64,000 nucleotides of DNA, taken from the NCBI GenBank assembly GCA_000320605.2, contig KB445805.1, positions 843,430-907,429 of the forward strand, written 5' to 3'. Below, in pieces: positions 36,406 through 48,450 of this stretch (position 1 is the first letter of the stretch; every line of letters starts with the position of its first letter). The notes beneath the pieces were generated by a model. The model was given only the letters and a program-made list of their open reading frames with translations. It had not been told where the DNA came from and did not search any database. Made by a program: the position numbers and the translations under genes. The stretch comes from Gelatoporia subvermispora B (Eukaryota; Basidiomycota; Agaricomycetes; Polyporales; Gelatoporiaceae).

Positions 36406-37694
36406 CACGCAATTCAAGCGGAGTACGGCGGACTTTCAAAAGAGAAGCTTCCCGATACAGGTGTTCTAGGGCCCTCTCCTTACGTGTTTGACGCTCCGAC
36501 TCGGCGTCTGCTCGGCTTCCTTGTATTTCGCTAGCGGAGTTCCTCACGCACATCAAACTCCTGTCTTCCTCACGAGTCCACGGCCGTCTGCTGCCTCCAC
36601 AAGTCCCCATGTTCGAAAAACGCAGCCTTCGAGCGCAAGCACAGTGCTGAATTTTTTGGATAAGGCACGGGAGGTGTGCCTATCGCCGACTGTGATGGGT
36701 TGGGCTGTCACACAGTGCCGCGCCCGAGGTCGGCACCGCGCTCAGTGCTGTTCGGATCAGCCTGCAGTTCTTCCCGTCGTCAAGTTCGGTTAGCCCATTG
36801 CGGGGCTGTGGATAACAGGCTTGGCTGTCTATTTATTGAGAATACAAATTGCAGCGGTGATCCTTCACAGGCCTACGCATGCTACATATACATGAACGAG
36901 CTGGGCTTTTCTTGGGACCAACATCTGTGCTGGCCATCGAACGTGTATCGGAAAGTTACGAGGTAGACGGACGGTGTGAGATGACCATTGCCAGGCTCAC
37001 GGGAACCGTCCAGACAAAAGTGTACGGACCGCCGGGTGGGTGCGGTCCACGACAAATAAGCATCCCGTCATGTCGAGGCTATCTCGCGTGAAAATAGCCA
37101 AGACTGCATTCGATGTTCCAATCGGTGAATTTTACGTGTGTAGATGTGTCGAAAGAATCCTGCTGTGCGCTCAGCCAGCAGACTGACTCCTCAGCTTGGA
37201 TGAGCCGCTGCAACGTTCGGCTCGAGTCAGTCAAATAGCTTGCAATGGAATCGACATGCACGAAGCTGGCTTCAGAGTAGAGACCTTGAGGGTGCCTCAG
37301 AGGTCTGCCCAGCTCGTCTAATTTCTCGAGTGCGAAATTTCGAGCGCCAGATTGGGCGCTTAATATCAGGCGACAATGCGGCGTCTATCTCTAAGACGAT
37401 AAGATAAGATAAGATGCGTGCTAACTTCGACAAATTTCAATGACTGCTCAATGGCTGCAACCCTCACCACAAAGCCCGGTAACTTGCAAAGCAAGGCACT
37501 CCCGAGGTCCGTTTTGAATGCATATGCATAAATTTGGTTACAGACTCATGGTTCGACGTTGAACCAGTCCGTCTCGTCCGGATTGCGACAATCGCTCGCT
37601 TATTCTCGAGGAAAACCGTGATATAGCGCGTCGCGGACGGTACGTGACCGTCGAACTGAAGCGCTCAGCAGTCTATTGACCGGAGGTGCAGAAC
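36406..37694. promoter_or_regulatory. Shared divergent promoter region, glycosyltransferase / ADE6
   Basis: This 1.29 kb separates two divergent starts. Near ADE6 it holds three overlapping GATAAG units at 37398-37415 and two TGACTC sites, 37184-37189 on plus and 37224-37229 on minus. GATA sites are bound by nitrogen-control GATA factors in fungi. TGACTC is the Gcn4/Cpc1-type site, and in yeast also the Bas1 site of ADE genes. Short frames here are not convincing genes. Confidence 0.5.
37398..37415 (+). promoter_or_regulatory. GATAA repeat array upstream of ADE6
   Basis: Three GATAA units plus a fourth GAT stand in direct repeat with 5-base spacing, about 280 bases before the ADE6 ATG. It could be a cluster of GATA-factor sites or simply a pentanucleotide microsatellite. 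Confidence 0.5.
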
Positions 37695-40600
37695 ATGTTG
37701 GTCCTGACCGGAACTTCATTCCTCTCGGTCTCGAAACGGGACACGCTCCTGCGGAACATTCAGGAAAGGTGCCCCAAGATCGCCTCAGTCGATGCTGTCT
37801 ACCTCCACCTGGTGGCGTGCTCCTCGGCAGCGGCAAAAGATGAGCTCTCGAAGCTGCAGTCCCCCTACAGACAGATCCTCGATCGCCTGCTCGCATACGG
37901 CGACGATATCAGTCTGCCCTCAACAGCAGAGGCGTTGCGCGCGTCCCACAACGTCGCTTTCGTACTCCCTCGGCCTGGTTCCATTTCCCCTTGGTCCAGC
38001 AAAGCCACAGATATCTCTGCCATCTGCAACTTGTTCAACTATGTTGAACGAATTGAACGTGGTGTCGTCTTCACCTTCACTACGACCGAAGGGAACGTTA
38101 CGACAGAGGATCTGAGCACGTTCTCCCATCTCATCCATGACCGCATGACGCAGACTGTGCAGTTGTCACTTCCGGATGCAACTGCTCTGTTCGCTCACAA
38201 GGTACCAAGCCCTCTGCGCACTGTCGACTTGCTTTCCGAGGGAAGTTCGGACGCCCGAGAACGGCTCGTTGCAGCAAACAGAGAACTGGGCCTGGCTCTG
38301 TCCACCGATGAGATCGACTACCTCGTCGATGCCTTCGTCTCGGGTTCCTCCCCCATCAAGCGCAACCCTACGGATGCAGAGCTCTTCATGTTTGCTCAGG
38401 TCAACTCAGAACACTGTCGTCATAAGATCTTCAACGCATCCTGGACGATCGATGGAGCACCTCGCGACGTTTCCCTATTCCAGATGATCCGCAACACCGA
38501 GAAGTTGAATGGGACCGGCACGATCTCCGCCTACTCTGACAATGCTGCTGTCTTTGAGGGACATCCAGCCCCTCGCTTCGCCGTGACGTACTCTGCGTCA
38601 GAGGGCGCCGATGGTGTCCCCCTTTACCACTCGCAAGTCGAAGACATGCCTATTCTTGTCAAGGTCGAGACTCACAATCACCCGACCGCTGTCTCTCCTT
38701 ATCCCGGCGCTGCGACTGGCTCTGGAGGGGAGATCCGGGATGAGGGTGCCGTCGGACGTGGATCCAAGCCCAAGGCTGGCCTCTCTGGCTTCACTGTTTC
38801 CAACTTGCTGATTCCTGGTCATGAACAACCCTGGGAGACCGACTTTGGCCGTCCGGCACATATCGCATCTCCCTTCGACATTATGGTCGAGGGCCCCCTC
38901 GGCGCAAGCGCATTCAACAACGAATTTGGTCGCCCAGCGCTCGCGGGCTATTTCCGTACGTTCGCGGAGACCGTTCCCGCCGAGGATGGCAAGTCGGAGA
39001 TTAGAGGATACCACAAGCCCATTATGATCGCCGGTGGTCTCGGGAACGTCCGCACACCATTCGCCATAAAGTCCAAGATCTCTGCGGGGGCGAAGATCAT
39101 CGTTCTTGGTGGACCTGGTATGCTGATTGGTCTTGGTGGGGGTGCTGCGAGCAGTCAAGTGTCCGGCGCGGGTTCGGCAGAGCTAGACTTCGCGAGCGTG
39201 CAGAGGGATAATGCGGAGATGCAGCGCAGATGCCAGCAGGTGATCGACGCTTGCGCCAATATGGGCGAGGGGAACCCTATCCAGTCTATCCATGACGTCG
39301 GAGCTGGAGGACTCTCTAATGCGCTGCCCGAATTGGTACACGACTCAGACTTGGGTGCTGTCTTCGAGATTCGGGATGTGCTTGTCGCCGACTCCAGTAT
39401 GTCGCCCATGGAGATTTGGTGTAACGAGAGCCAGGAGCGGTACGTTCTTGCGGTCTCACCGGAGAAGGAAGAGCTCTTCAGGGGTCTTGCGATGCGCGAA
39501 CGCTGCCCGTTCTCGGTCGTCGGCGTCGCCACTGCGGAAGAGGAGCTCATTGTGACCGACCGCTTGCTCAAGCAAGATGTCATCCACCTCAAGATGTCGA
39601 CACTCTTCGGCAAGCCTCCTCGCATGCACCGCACAGATGTGTCTCGATCGGTAGCCCACGTGCCCTTCGACAACACACTGAGCAGTTACTTGTCTCAAAG
39701 CAGCCTGGAGGAGCGTCTCACCACAGCAGTAGACCGTGTCCTCCGTCTTCCTTCAGTCGGGTCGAAGTCCTTCCTCATCACCATTGGCGATCGCACGATT
39801 ACTGGTCTGGTCACCCGGGACCAGATGGTCGGGCCCTGGCAAGTTCCAGTCGCCGACGTCGCCGTCACACGCTCGTCGTACGGATTTGATGTGCTCTCCG
39901 GAGAAGCCATGGCAATGGGCGAGAGGACGCCAGTGGCGTTGCTCAATCCGGCCGCGTCGGCGCGTATGGCGGTGGCGGAGTCGCTCACAAACCTTGTTGC
40001 GGCCAACATTGGCGAGCTCAACCGTGTCAAGCTCAGCGCCAACTGGATGTGCGCTGCGTCGAAGTCTGGAGAGGGTGTCGCTCTGTACGATGCTGTCAAG
40101 GCTGTCGGGCTGGACCTGTGCCCCGCGCTCGGCGTCGGAATCCCCGTCGGCAAGGACTCAATGTCGATGTCGATGAACTGGAAGGAGGGCGTCGAGCAGC
40201 GGGAAGTCAGTTCGCCGCTTTCCCTCATTGTTACCGCCTTTGCTGGAGTAGAGAACGTCGGCGCAACCTGGACTCCGCAGCTGCAGACCAACGTTGGGGA
40301 GGCGACCGTGCTGCTTTTCTTCGACCTCGCAGATGGCAAGGAGCGCCTTGGCGGTTCCGCCATCGCCCAAGTCTTCAAGCAAATCGGTTCAGAAGCTCCG
40401 GACGTTGAGGACCCCGCAAAGCTGAAGGCCTTCTTGGTGGGCTCTCAGGACGCGCGGGTGAGACAACCCGGCGTTGTCCTCGCATACCACGACAGGTCAG
40501 ACGGAGGTCTTTTCACTGCGGTTGCAGAGATGTCTTTCGCTGGACGTGCTGGCGTCACTATCGATCTGGATGTTCTAAAGCAGAGCAGCAGTGTCGTTGC

Positions 40601-41756
40601 CGCTTTGTTCAACGAGGAGCTGGGTGCTGTCCTTCAAGTGCGCGATTCTGCCGTCGAGACCGTCCAGGCAGCATTCGCCGAGGCCGGTTTCCCTACTTCG
40701 TGTATCTACCGTCTGGGCAAGGTCGCCCCCTCCGTGTCAGATCAGGCTATCACCATCATACACACGTCGTCCGTCGTCTTCAGCAGTACCCGTGCAGATC
40801 TCCAACAGAAGTGGGCAGAGACTTCTTACCGCATGCAGGCGCTACGGGACGACCCCAAGGGCGCCCAGGAGGAATTCGGACTGATCGCCGACGACAAGCA
40901 CACCGGCCTCTTCTACGACCTCACCTTCAGTCCAGAACCGGCGCGGCCCCTTTCCGTCAGACCCAAGGTTGCCATCCTGCGCGAGCAGGGAGTCAACGGC
41001 CAAGTTGAGATGGCGTGGGCGTTCACCGCAGCAGGCTTTGACGCTGTCGACGTTCACATGTCAGACATCCTCCGCGGTACTACATCGCTGTCCGTCTTCC
41101 GTGGCTTCGCTGCCTGTGGTGGCTTCTCATACGGCGACGTCCTCGGTGCTGGGAAGGGCTGGGCCAATTCGGTCCTGCTGAACGAAACCGCGCGGCGCGA
41201 GTTTGTGGAGTTCTTCCGCCGCGAGGATACCTTCGCTCTGGGCGTTTGCAATGGATGTCAGTTCATGAGCCATCTGCGAGAGATCATCCCAGGTGCGCAG
41301 GATTGGCCTGACTTCAAGCCCAACCGCAGCGAGCGATTCGAAGGCCGCGTCTGCATGGTAGAGGTCGTTCCAGGGCCAGTCACAAGCCGCTCCGTCTTCT
41401 TGAGCGATATGGTTGGTTCCAAGCTGCCCGTGGCGGTGGCACACGGCGAGGGCCGTGTCTCGTTCGCGGGCGCGCAGCAGAGCGAGGCGCTGACGTTCCA
41501 GGGCCTCGTCGCCGTCCGGTATGTCGACCCAGCTGGGACGCCGACGGAGGTGTACCCCCTTAACCCGAACGGCAGTCCTGGCGGTATTACTGGTGTGCAG
41601 ACTCCCAACGGTCGCGTATTGGCGCTCATGCCTCACCCCGAACGTGTCACGACATTGGAGAGTAACAGTTGGTATCCACTGGAGTTCAAGGATAGTTGGA
41701 AGGGCGAGGGCCCGTGGTTCAGGCTGTTCCAGAATGCAAGGAAGTGGTGTGCGTGA
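37695..41756 (+). CDS. ADE6: Phosphoribosylformylglycinamidine synthase (FGAM synthase)
   Basis: This enzyme uses ATP and glutamine to convert FGAR to FGAM, step four of purine synthesis, in the cytosol. A single uninterrupted frame of 1353 residues matches the large eukaryotic form (human about 1338). I chose the ATG at 37695; an in-frame GTG nine bases earlier is not needed. It shows the N-terminal and linker region, two AIRS-type ATP/substrate domains ([24 protein letters not shown] and [13 protein letters not shown] in the first half; GKDSMSMSM in the second) and the C-terminal glutaminase. The glutaminase triad is visible: Cys1185 in GVCNGCQ, and His1314 and Glu1316 in MPHPERV. It lies convergent with TRS65 and divergent from the glycosyltransferase. 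Absence of introns in so long a gene is notable beside its heavily spliced neighbours. Confidence 0.97.
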   Translation: MLVLTGTSFLSVSKRDTLLRNIQERCPKIASVDAVYLHLVACSSAAAKDELSKLQSPYRQILDRLLAYGDDISLPSTAEALRASHNVAFVLPRPGSISPWSSKATDISAICNLFNYVERIERGVVFTFTTTEGNVTTEDLSTFSHLIHDRMTQTVQLSLPDATALFAHKVPSPLRTVDLLSEGSSDARERLVAANRELGLALSTDEIDYLVDAFVSGSSPIKRNPTDAELFMFAQVNSEHCRHKIFNASWTIDGAPRDVSLFQMIRNTEKLNGTGTISAYSDNAAVFEGHPAPRFAVTYSASEGADGVPLYHSQVEDMPILVKVETHNHPTAVSPYPGAATGSGGEIRDEGAVGRGSKPKAGLSGFTVSNLLIPGHEQPWETDFGRPAHIASPFDIMVEGPLGASAFNNEFGRPALAGYFRTFAETVPAEDGKSEIRGYHKPIMIAGGLGNVRTPFAIKSKISAGAKIIVLGGPGMLIGLGGGAASSQVSGAGSAELDFASVQRDNAEMQRRCQQVIDACANMGEGNPIQSIHDVGAGGLSNALPELVHDSDLGAVFEIRDVLVADSSMSPMEIWCNESQERYVLAVSPEKEELFRGLAMRERCPFSVVGVATAEEELIVTDRLLKQDVIHLKMSTLFGKPPRMHRTDVSRSVAHVPFDNTLSSYLSQSSLEERLTTAVDRVLRLPSVGSKSFLITIGDRTITGLVTRDQMVGPWQVPVADVAVTRSSYGFDVLSGEAMAMGERTPVALLNPAASARMAVAESLTNLVAANIGELNRVKLSANWMCAASKSGEGVALYDAVKAVGLDLCPALGVGIPVGKDSMSMSMNWKEGVEQREVSSPLSLIVTAFAGVENVGATWTPQLQTNVGEATVLLFFDLADGKERLGGSAIAQVFKQIGSEAPDVEDPAKLKAFLVGSQDARVRQPGVVLAYHDRSDGGLFTAVAEMSFAGRAGVTIDLDVLKQSSSVVAALFNEELGAVLQVRDSAVETVQAAFAEAGFPTSCIYRLGKVAPSVSDQAITIIHTSSVVFSSTRADLQQKWAETSYRMQALRDDPKGAQEEFGLIADDKHTGLFYDLTFSPEPARPLSVRPKVAILREQGVNGQVEMAWAFTAAGFDAVDVHMSDILRGTTSLSVFRGFAACGGFSYGDVLGAGKGWANSVLLNETARREFVEFFRREDTFALGVCNGCQFMSHLREIIPGAQDWPDFKPNRSERFEGRVCMVEVVPGPVTSRSVFLSDMVGSKLPVAVAHGEGRVSFAGAQQSEALTFQGLVAVRYVDPAGTPTEVYPLNPNGSPGGITGVQTPNGRVLALMPHPERVTTLESNSWYPLEFKDSWKGEGPWFRLFQNARKWCA

Positions 41757-42061
41757 AAGGAAGCAAGCGATGGGAGGCTTAGAAACAAGGGTGTATCTTC
41801 GTAATGTAGCATTATGATAGAGGGATTTATGGTTCACGATCTCAGAAACTGTACCGCTTAGTTGTCCGAAGAGCAGTGTCGGAGAATAACTACGACTGGC
41901 ACAGTGGTGTGCGGCGCAAGCGACGTTGAGCGTGTGCGATGACGTTAAAATGCAGTTTCCTGGAATCACACTTGAAATCACGACGATGTCATCATGTCCA
42001 ATGGGTGCAGGGATTTTTGCGGCATCCATTCCAATGTACCTAATGCATCGAAAGCAGTTAT
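41757..42061. other. Convergent 3' intergenic, ADE6 / TRS65
   Basis: These 305 bases between two stop codons must hold both 3' ends and cleavage/polyadenylation signals. I see no gene. Confidence 0.5.
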
Positions 42062-45000
42062 CTACAAACTGACCTCCTTGAGGTCCTCGATCTTATCTAC
42101 GCCTATGGGCTCATGTATGACGACGTCCGTGACCGGCCTGTGAGACACACGTCAGCCAAGGGCGTTGTTATACTGGAGCATGAAAGCGCGAGGGCAGGCC
42201 GAGGGCAACGCAAAAAAAGCCGAAGAATAGATCATCAATTGCAAAAGATGGTACGCACCGCAATTTCATCGAATAACCGGTGTGCACGTCACGCATGATC
42301 AGTGTCTCCAGGGTGTGCACACCGGGCGAAAGTGCAAGGAAGTCCATTCTCACGGATTGACATGTCCCTGGCAAAAGCGGGCTGCACGACGTTGAGCATC
42401 ACGGGAAACGACATCAGTACCCATAGCTCACCCTATTCGCACGCGACTTTCTAGTGGTACGAATCCTGGCCCTCGCTCGCCAGAAGCTTTGGCGGCACCA
42501 CGTGTTCTGCGCTCCTTTTCATCAGAATAGCTCACCTCAAATCGTCTCGTCCAAGACGACCGGTTGAACACAAAAATGTCCAGTGTGAACTTGTCCAGGG
42601 GAAATATTTCCTCTGCAGCAAATGGGTTTCCTTTCGCCTTCCGCTTCGAATCATTGGGCAGAAGCCGTACGGAGATGACAATGGGCTCTTCAGGCGTGGA
42701 CGTCTGTTCATCGTCGTATCCTGGGCCCACAGGGAACCCTCCAACCCGGGGACCCGGGGTAACCGGACCCTGCCTTTCGCGTCTAGGGTCTACGGTTACT
42801 CCGACAACCCCGGTGCTCACATTCTGCGGCAATCCGATGGGTGTAGGGGGCCCGCTAATACCAGGCGTGGATGGGTACGCAGGGTATGCGGGTGTGCGCG
42901 GAGGTTCTCCTCCAGGAGAATATGGGCCTGGCGAAGCGGGGGAAATATCGAGCACTGGTGTACGGAGATTGAAGGGGGATACAGGTGCATAGGGCGCGAG
43001 GGGATGTGTGAACGGGTTCGGTGGAGGCGCGTAGGTTGTGGGCGAGCGCACCTGTGCCTGTTGCATCATCATAGATGGCGGGAAGTAAGACGTACGGGTA
43101 CCAGGTACTGAGAGCTGAAGCAGCGGATTAGATGCAGCAGTTGGTGTGTATGATCCACTTGTCGCGGCAACGGCATTTGCTGGATTGAGGAGTGAAGTAG
43201 GGCTAGTGTAGTCAACTGGCGGGCGTCGCCAGCCGTCGACGGGCGACATAAGGGCGGTTGCGGAGAAACGTTTGCTTCCTGCGATTGCTGGTGCAGGCGT
43301 GCTGCTGCTGGAGGTGCCGCTTCGGGATGTTAACGACGGCATCGCTGGGGGAATGGCCTGGCCTATGGAAAGAAGTCCCTGGCCACGGGGTATTGGCGCC
43401 GGAGACATAGGGAATGGAGTAGCAGGAGTTGGCATTGCGGTCGGGGAAGAGGGTCTATTGATGGTGGAAATTGAGTCTCGTGAGGAGAATGGTACTCGTT
43501 TGGGGGATAGGTCCAGAGTACATCTCCAACGGGAGGTATATGAACGAGCTGGGAAGGAGTCAGAGACACTATCTGATTCTCCGGAAACGTCAGCTCCGCC
43601 CGAGGGAGCGTCGCTCGGCCGCCCATATAAGATAATCTGTACTTCACGTTGAGTGTCCGAGAGTTCTATGCCTCGTCGGGGCTTGTTTGAAGGGACGACA
43701 AGTCCACTGTCCTCTGCCTCAGGGCCGCGTAAGAACGATACGGCATAGAGCAGATTTAGCTGTTCTCGTGGTGCGAGCCGCAGCGGGAACATCCCTTCGT
43801 CACATTCTGGATCCACAATGAGGGTCTCACCCCAACCGACTAGCGTCGTCCGCGAGTCCTCTCCGCTGACCACAATTTCTGCTCGATCGATCGTAAAACC
43901 AAATGAATCCTGAGGAGCCTCTGTTGATACACCAGAGCCATCGTCGTCGGAGGTGAAGGCGTTTTCGACCTCGATGCACAACACGACAGTGTGTTCCTCA
44001 GAACCCGCTTCCCGTTGCTCACGTGCACGTCTTGCAGCTTCTTCATCATCTTCATCTTCCATAGAGGCAGTAGTAGCAGGTGGATGATCCAGGGCAGACT
44101 TTCTAATTTTCTTGCCCATAGGATTGGTTGGAGGGAGTAGCACATGCGGAACGAAAGCAGTGTGCATTCGTACGTGAATTCCAGCGAGTGTGCGAAGAAC
44201 TTTGCGGAACGATCGCCGTAAAGTGATAGAAGTGGGATGGGGCGTGAGGGCAGAGGCTGGTGAGGTTGGGGAGCGAGGCGCTAATCCAAACGCATTGCGC
44301 CGTGTCGAGGGTCCCAAGCGGGTAGAGGGGAGATTGAGGGGTATAGATGAGAAAGTAGGATCTGTATATTGGTTCACATCGAAAATACGTCAGAAAACGA
44401 GACACGGTCGAGTGGACTACGGGAGCGGGTACACACCTCCCCGAAGGCCTTCGAGCAAGTTGACTTCCTTCGGCCCCGACAAAATAATATCCTCAGGGTT
44501 CGCACCGTTGGTTGCAATCGGCGAGGTAGGACCTTGAGAACCGTCAGCAGCCTCGAGTAGAGCTACAAGGGCCCGGCGAGGTGGTGTTACCGGAAGAGGC
44601 TTCTCTCGCAGTGTGATGGAGACAGTCAGTGCAAGTAACGGATCTACTATCCGTAGAGGCATGAATGCTGCGGATGTACACAATTGAATATGTCAGCGTA
44701 GAATGGGACATTCGGAAATGTGAGGACGTACGGACGAGGACGTTCATGCGAAACACTGCAACCCACTCCTGCAGTTCCGAGTCCCAGAGTAACGTGATAG
44801 CCTCCCTATCCTCATCGACCTTCTTGCCTCCCTTCTTCCGACCTCCTGCGTCCCTCGCACCAGGATTTCGCTCACCCCATACACCGGTGCGTACGGGCGT
44901 ACCCTGCGTCTGCACATACCGCTTGTCCGCACCAGTAGAGCCAGGCACAGGATTCGGTGTATTTGGAGGGAATATAGAAGGATGCGTGGCGCCGCGTCCG

Positions 45001-45483
45001 GACTGAGATGGCGGAAATGGTCCATTCTGTAGGCTGTCTGCACCTCCGGGACCTGGCGTGAGTGAGCTTGTCCGTGGCGGGATCTGCAGCTGGGTTGGGG
45101 CCGTCAAGACGGATGGAATGTAAGACACATCGTACGCGACTTGAAGGCGCACGAGGTATGCGAGGAGGACCGCGGGAGGCTTGTTGTCCAGCTCGTCGGC
45201 GGGTGTTAGGTCGAGAGCGGATTTGGGTATACGATGGAGAAGGAGGAAGTCGAGCTCCTCGTCTGATAGTGATATCAGCTATCGTCCTATACCATCAAGA
45301 CTGAACATACTCACCAAAGAATGCAACGGCACGATCGGTGCCGGGTTCTAGTAGTCGGGCTAGCCAGTCACGGCCGACGGCGGAGTCAACGGCCACGGAG
45401 GTGGGAATGTCAAACGACGCATGAGGGGCAATGACTTCCAGCGAACTTGAGTTGAATATATCCGCGAACGTCACGGCCGACAT
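42062..45483 (-). CDS. TRS65: TRAPPII complex subunit Trs65
   Basis: Trs65 belongs to the TRAPPII tether and guanine-nucleotide exchange complex that acts on Rab GTPases at the late Golgi. ATG at 45483; TAG at 42062. The main exons cover about 45483-45310, 45280-44730, 44665-44440, 44370-42430, then two short C-terminal exons (about 42378-42256 and a last one of about 75 bases ending 42062). The C-terminal half has the family signature: PLDKFTLDIFVFNRSSW, then PLESRVRIG spliced to PLLPGTCQSVRM, LALSPGVHTLETL and TGYSMKLR. The last exon ends VIHEPIG. The long middle (about residues 500-800) is Pro/Ser/Thr-rich and disordered, as in other basidiomycetes. Exon edges in the N-terminal half are approximate. 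Confidence 0.85.
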
Positions 45484-45722
45484 CGACGACACCAATGTGG
45501 TCGCTGCTGCTGTTGCCGAGCTCAATCATCTAGCAGTGCGCACGTGACGTTTCATCCGTATGCGTATTGCGACGTTTGCGCCGGCTGGGCTGTCTGAGAC
45601 TTGGACTGCGACTCACGCGCAACACCATCATTTACAGTCTAAAACAGCAAAAAGGTGATATTGCAATGCAATGCTACGCTAGCCGACAGTACTTCACAGA
45701 TTATGCTCTAGTATACAAACGT

Positions 45723-48275
45723 CTAGTCTACATCCATTTCAGCCGGTCCGTCTTCCCTCTTCTCCTCCGCGGGTTGCTGCTGCTCGCCCTGCGGAGTCTC
45801 TTGTCCGCTCTTGGGCGTCTCTGCGCCCTCAACCTTCGGGGCTTTGGGCTTTGGGCGGGTGAGGATGGGCGTCGCAAGGTAGATGATCTCATCGCGCTTC
45901 TTCATGATCTCCGCGCTGGTGAGGACCGGGTCGGCATCCTTGGCGCGCTCGCTCTGGCGGACGATCTGATCCTCGAGCCACTTCTGGACCGTCGCGCACT
46001 TCTCAATGATGGGCTGCTTGTCCTTCTCGTCGATGTGTGCGAAGCGCTCCTCACTCGACGTCGCCTGCGCCATGTAGCTGTTGATCGTCTCGCGCAGCTG
46101 GGCCACGTTCTTGCTCCGCTCCTCCGCCTCCTTGTACCGGAACGAGATCGGGTCGCCCAGCGTCTTCAGCTTGTCGAGACGCTCCGCGTACACCGATTTG
46201 CTCGCATCCTCGCCCTCCTCGCTGTACAGCCAGTCCTCAGCCTCCTGTAGCGCCGCGAGCAGCTTCTCCTTCTCGTCCGCCTTGACGTACGACGCATAAC
46301 GTTCGCCGAGGCGGCTCCGAGTGTCGTAGATGTACTCCTCAAGAGCATTTTTGCGGTCCTGTCGACTCGTCAGCATCAACTCGTCGTATGCGACCGCGCA
46401 AGATACTCACCTCGGTGTCCTTGACAAGCTTGTCAGCGGCGTGCATCTCCGCCTCCTGCTCCTTGAACTTGTTAAGGGCAGCGGCGTCGAGGTTGGCGCC
46501 CCTCCACTCGAAGGGAACATCCTTCTTACGCGTGACCCGCTTCTTCTTGGGGGCCTCCTGCGACTCGCCGTCGACCTGCATAGGCTCTTCTTTCTCTTCG
46601 ATCTCCTCAACGTACGCCTGCTCAAACGACATGATACCATGCAGGTTCAGGCGCGTCTTGACCTTGACGCATGTGAGGTCGCCCTTGGCGTCGGGGCCAA
46701 CCTGCTTCGCGGCGAAGTGCGCGACAAAGGGGTTGATGCCACCAGGCAGGGCAGAGGGCTCGGCGTAGCGCGCCTCGATCTCGAACGGCTCCTTGCGGTA
46801 GAACGTGAGCACCTTGGTCGAGGGGATGGAGTTGCCCTTGGGGAAAACGACCAGCTCGGTGTCCTCGTCCGCGTCCTCTGCCGTGGGCTGCCACTGCACC
46901 TTGACGGAGTAGGGCGTGATGTCGTGCAGCGTGAACTCACGGACGCGGAAGACGGGCGAGAGCATCGCACACGCGAAGGTCGCACCGCGCGCAGCAGCCT
47001 CGTCCTGGTTGAGCGTCGTCGACAGGGTCTTGCCAGGGAAGACGCTCTGGATCTTCGCGCGGACGGCAGGGATACGTGTGCAGCCACCGATGAGCTCGAT
47101 CGCGTCGATCTGCTCGAGCGTCAGGCCGGACTCGGCGAGCGCCTGGTGGAGCGGGCTGGGGATGCGGTCGAGCACAACCTGGATGAGCTGCTCGTACTCG
47201 TCGCGGTTGAGGCGCGAGCTCGCGTCGATGTCGTTCATGATGCTCTCCACGTTCAGCGGCGCCTCTGCATTCGCGGACAGCACCTTCTTCACCTTGTCGC
47301 ATCCCGCAGCGAGCCGGAACATCGCCTTGGGGTTCGAGAGCACGTCGATCTTGTACTTCTGCTTGAACTCCGCGGCAAAGTGCCGCAGGAGTGCGTAATC
47401 GATGTCGCGCCCGCCCGCATGCCGGTCGAATGCCGTCGATTTGACCGTGAGCTGGCCCTTGGAGAAGGCGACAACGGTGCACGAGGTGGAGGAGTGGCCG
47501 ACGTCGACGAAGACGACGTGACGCGGGTTTTCGGGCTCGGGCAGGTCCGACTTGGTGATACCGTAGCCGAGGGCGACCGCGGTAGTGTCGTTGATCAGCC
47601 GGAGGCAGTTGAGACCCGCGATCTGCGCGGCATCGAGCAATGCGCGGCGCTGGATATCGGTGAACCAGCCGGGGACGGTGATCACGATGTCGGTCACGCC
47701 TGTCCGCAGCTCGTTCGCGGCAATGTCGCGCAGCTTGCCCAGGTACATCGCAGTGATTTGCGTGATAGTGAACTGCCGCTGCTCGCCGAGGTAATTGACC
47801 TTAAAAACAGAAAGTGAGATGACGCCGAGGCTGTGAGGGCTGAGTGCGACGCACCTGAGCACCGAGCGTGCCGTTGATGTCAACCAGCTTCACATGGGTG
47901 AACTTTTGCTCGACCTCCTGGATCTCCGGGTCCTGGAATGTGCGGCCAATGAGCCTCTTGAGGGAGCCGATGGTGTTGCGGAAGTTGGACGTTTCGAGAG
48001 TCTTTGCGGCCTCGCCAATTGCTCGCTGCTTGTGGCCAAAGGAGACGAGTGATCTAAGATGATGAAATGGGTCAGCATAGAGTCCTAGGTATCACTCACA
48101 TTGTCAAAAAAACCACTTACGGTGTAGCACGATTCGAGACCTCGTTTACGATGATATCGATACCGCGGTGTCTCGCGACACCGATCTGCCAGACGTTAGT
48201 ACGTTCAACCACGGTTCTAGCAATTGTGCTCACCTTGCTGTGAAGCGCACCAAGATCAACGCCGACAACAGCCAT
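45723..48275 (-). CDS. SSE1: Hsp110-family chaperone / Hsp70 nucleotide exchange factor
   Basis: Cytosolic Hsp110 (Sse1) releases ADP from Hsp70 and holds unfolded proteins. The first exon is 48275-48234 (14 codons, MAVVGVDLGALHSK) and the second starts at 48185. Further exons cover the region to 47883, then a long block to 46410 and the last 46370-45723, ending in EMDVD. The actin-like ATPase domain shows VGVDLG, the INDTTAVALGYG and VFVDVGHSST phosphate loops, and ELIGGCTRIPAV. A substrate-binding beta domain, an acidic/basic insert (EEIEEKEEPMQVDGE then KKKRVTRKK) and a helical lid follow. The length of about 785 residues fits Hsp110 rather than Hsp70, and there is no EEVD end. A heat-shock-element array lies just upstream. 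Confidence 0.95.
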
Positions 48276-48379
48276 GATTAGAGTCGTGAAGAAGGGTTTG
48301 AGGGTTGTGAGTGACGGTGAGCCATGCTGCTTTTACGCGCCCAAAATTTGAGCGCGCACGAGCGCTTAATAAGGGGCTA

Positions 48380-48450
48380 TTCGAGCATGTTCTTGCAGGT
48401 TCTCGTGAGTTCCTAACACTAGTTCCAACACGTACTGCCTCCTTCGAGAA
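48380..48450 (-). promoter_or_regulatory. Step-type heat shock element array upstream of SSE1
   Basis: TTC occurs at 48380, 48390, 48400 and 48410, exactly 10 bases apart, so the gene strand carries four GAA units spaced as in step-type elements (nTTCn repeats with 5-base gaps). Further upstream TTCGAGAA at 48443-48450 gives an inverted TTC/GAA pair. The array is about 105-175 bases before the ATG, a normal place for Hsf1 sites. Confidence 0.65.

Noticed and set aside
37686..37694. GTG start for ADE6
   Set aside because: Fungal nuclear genes start at ATG; the ATG at 37695 in the same frame fits the family N-terminus.
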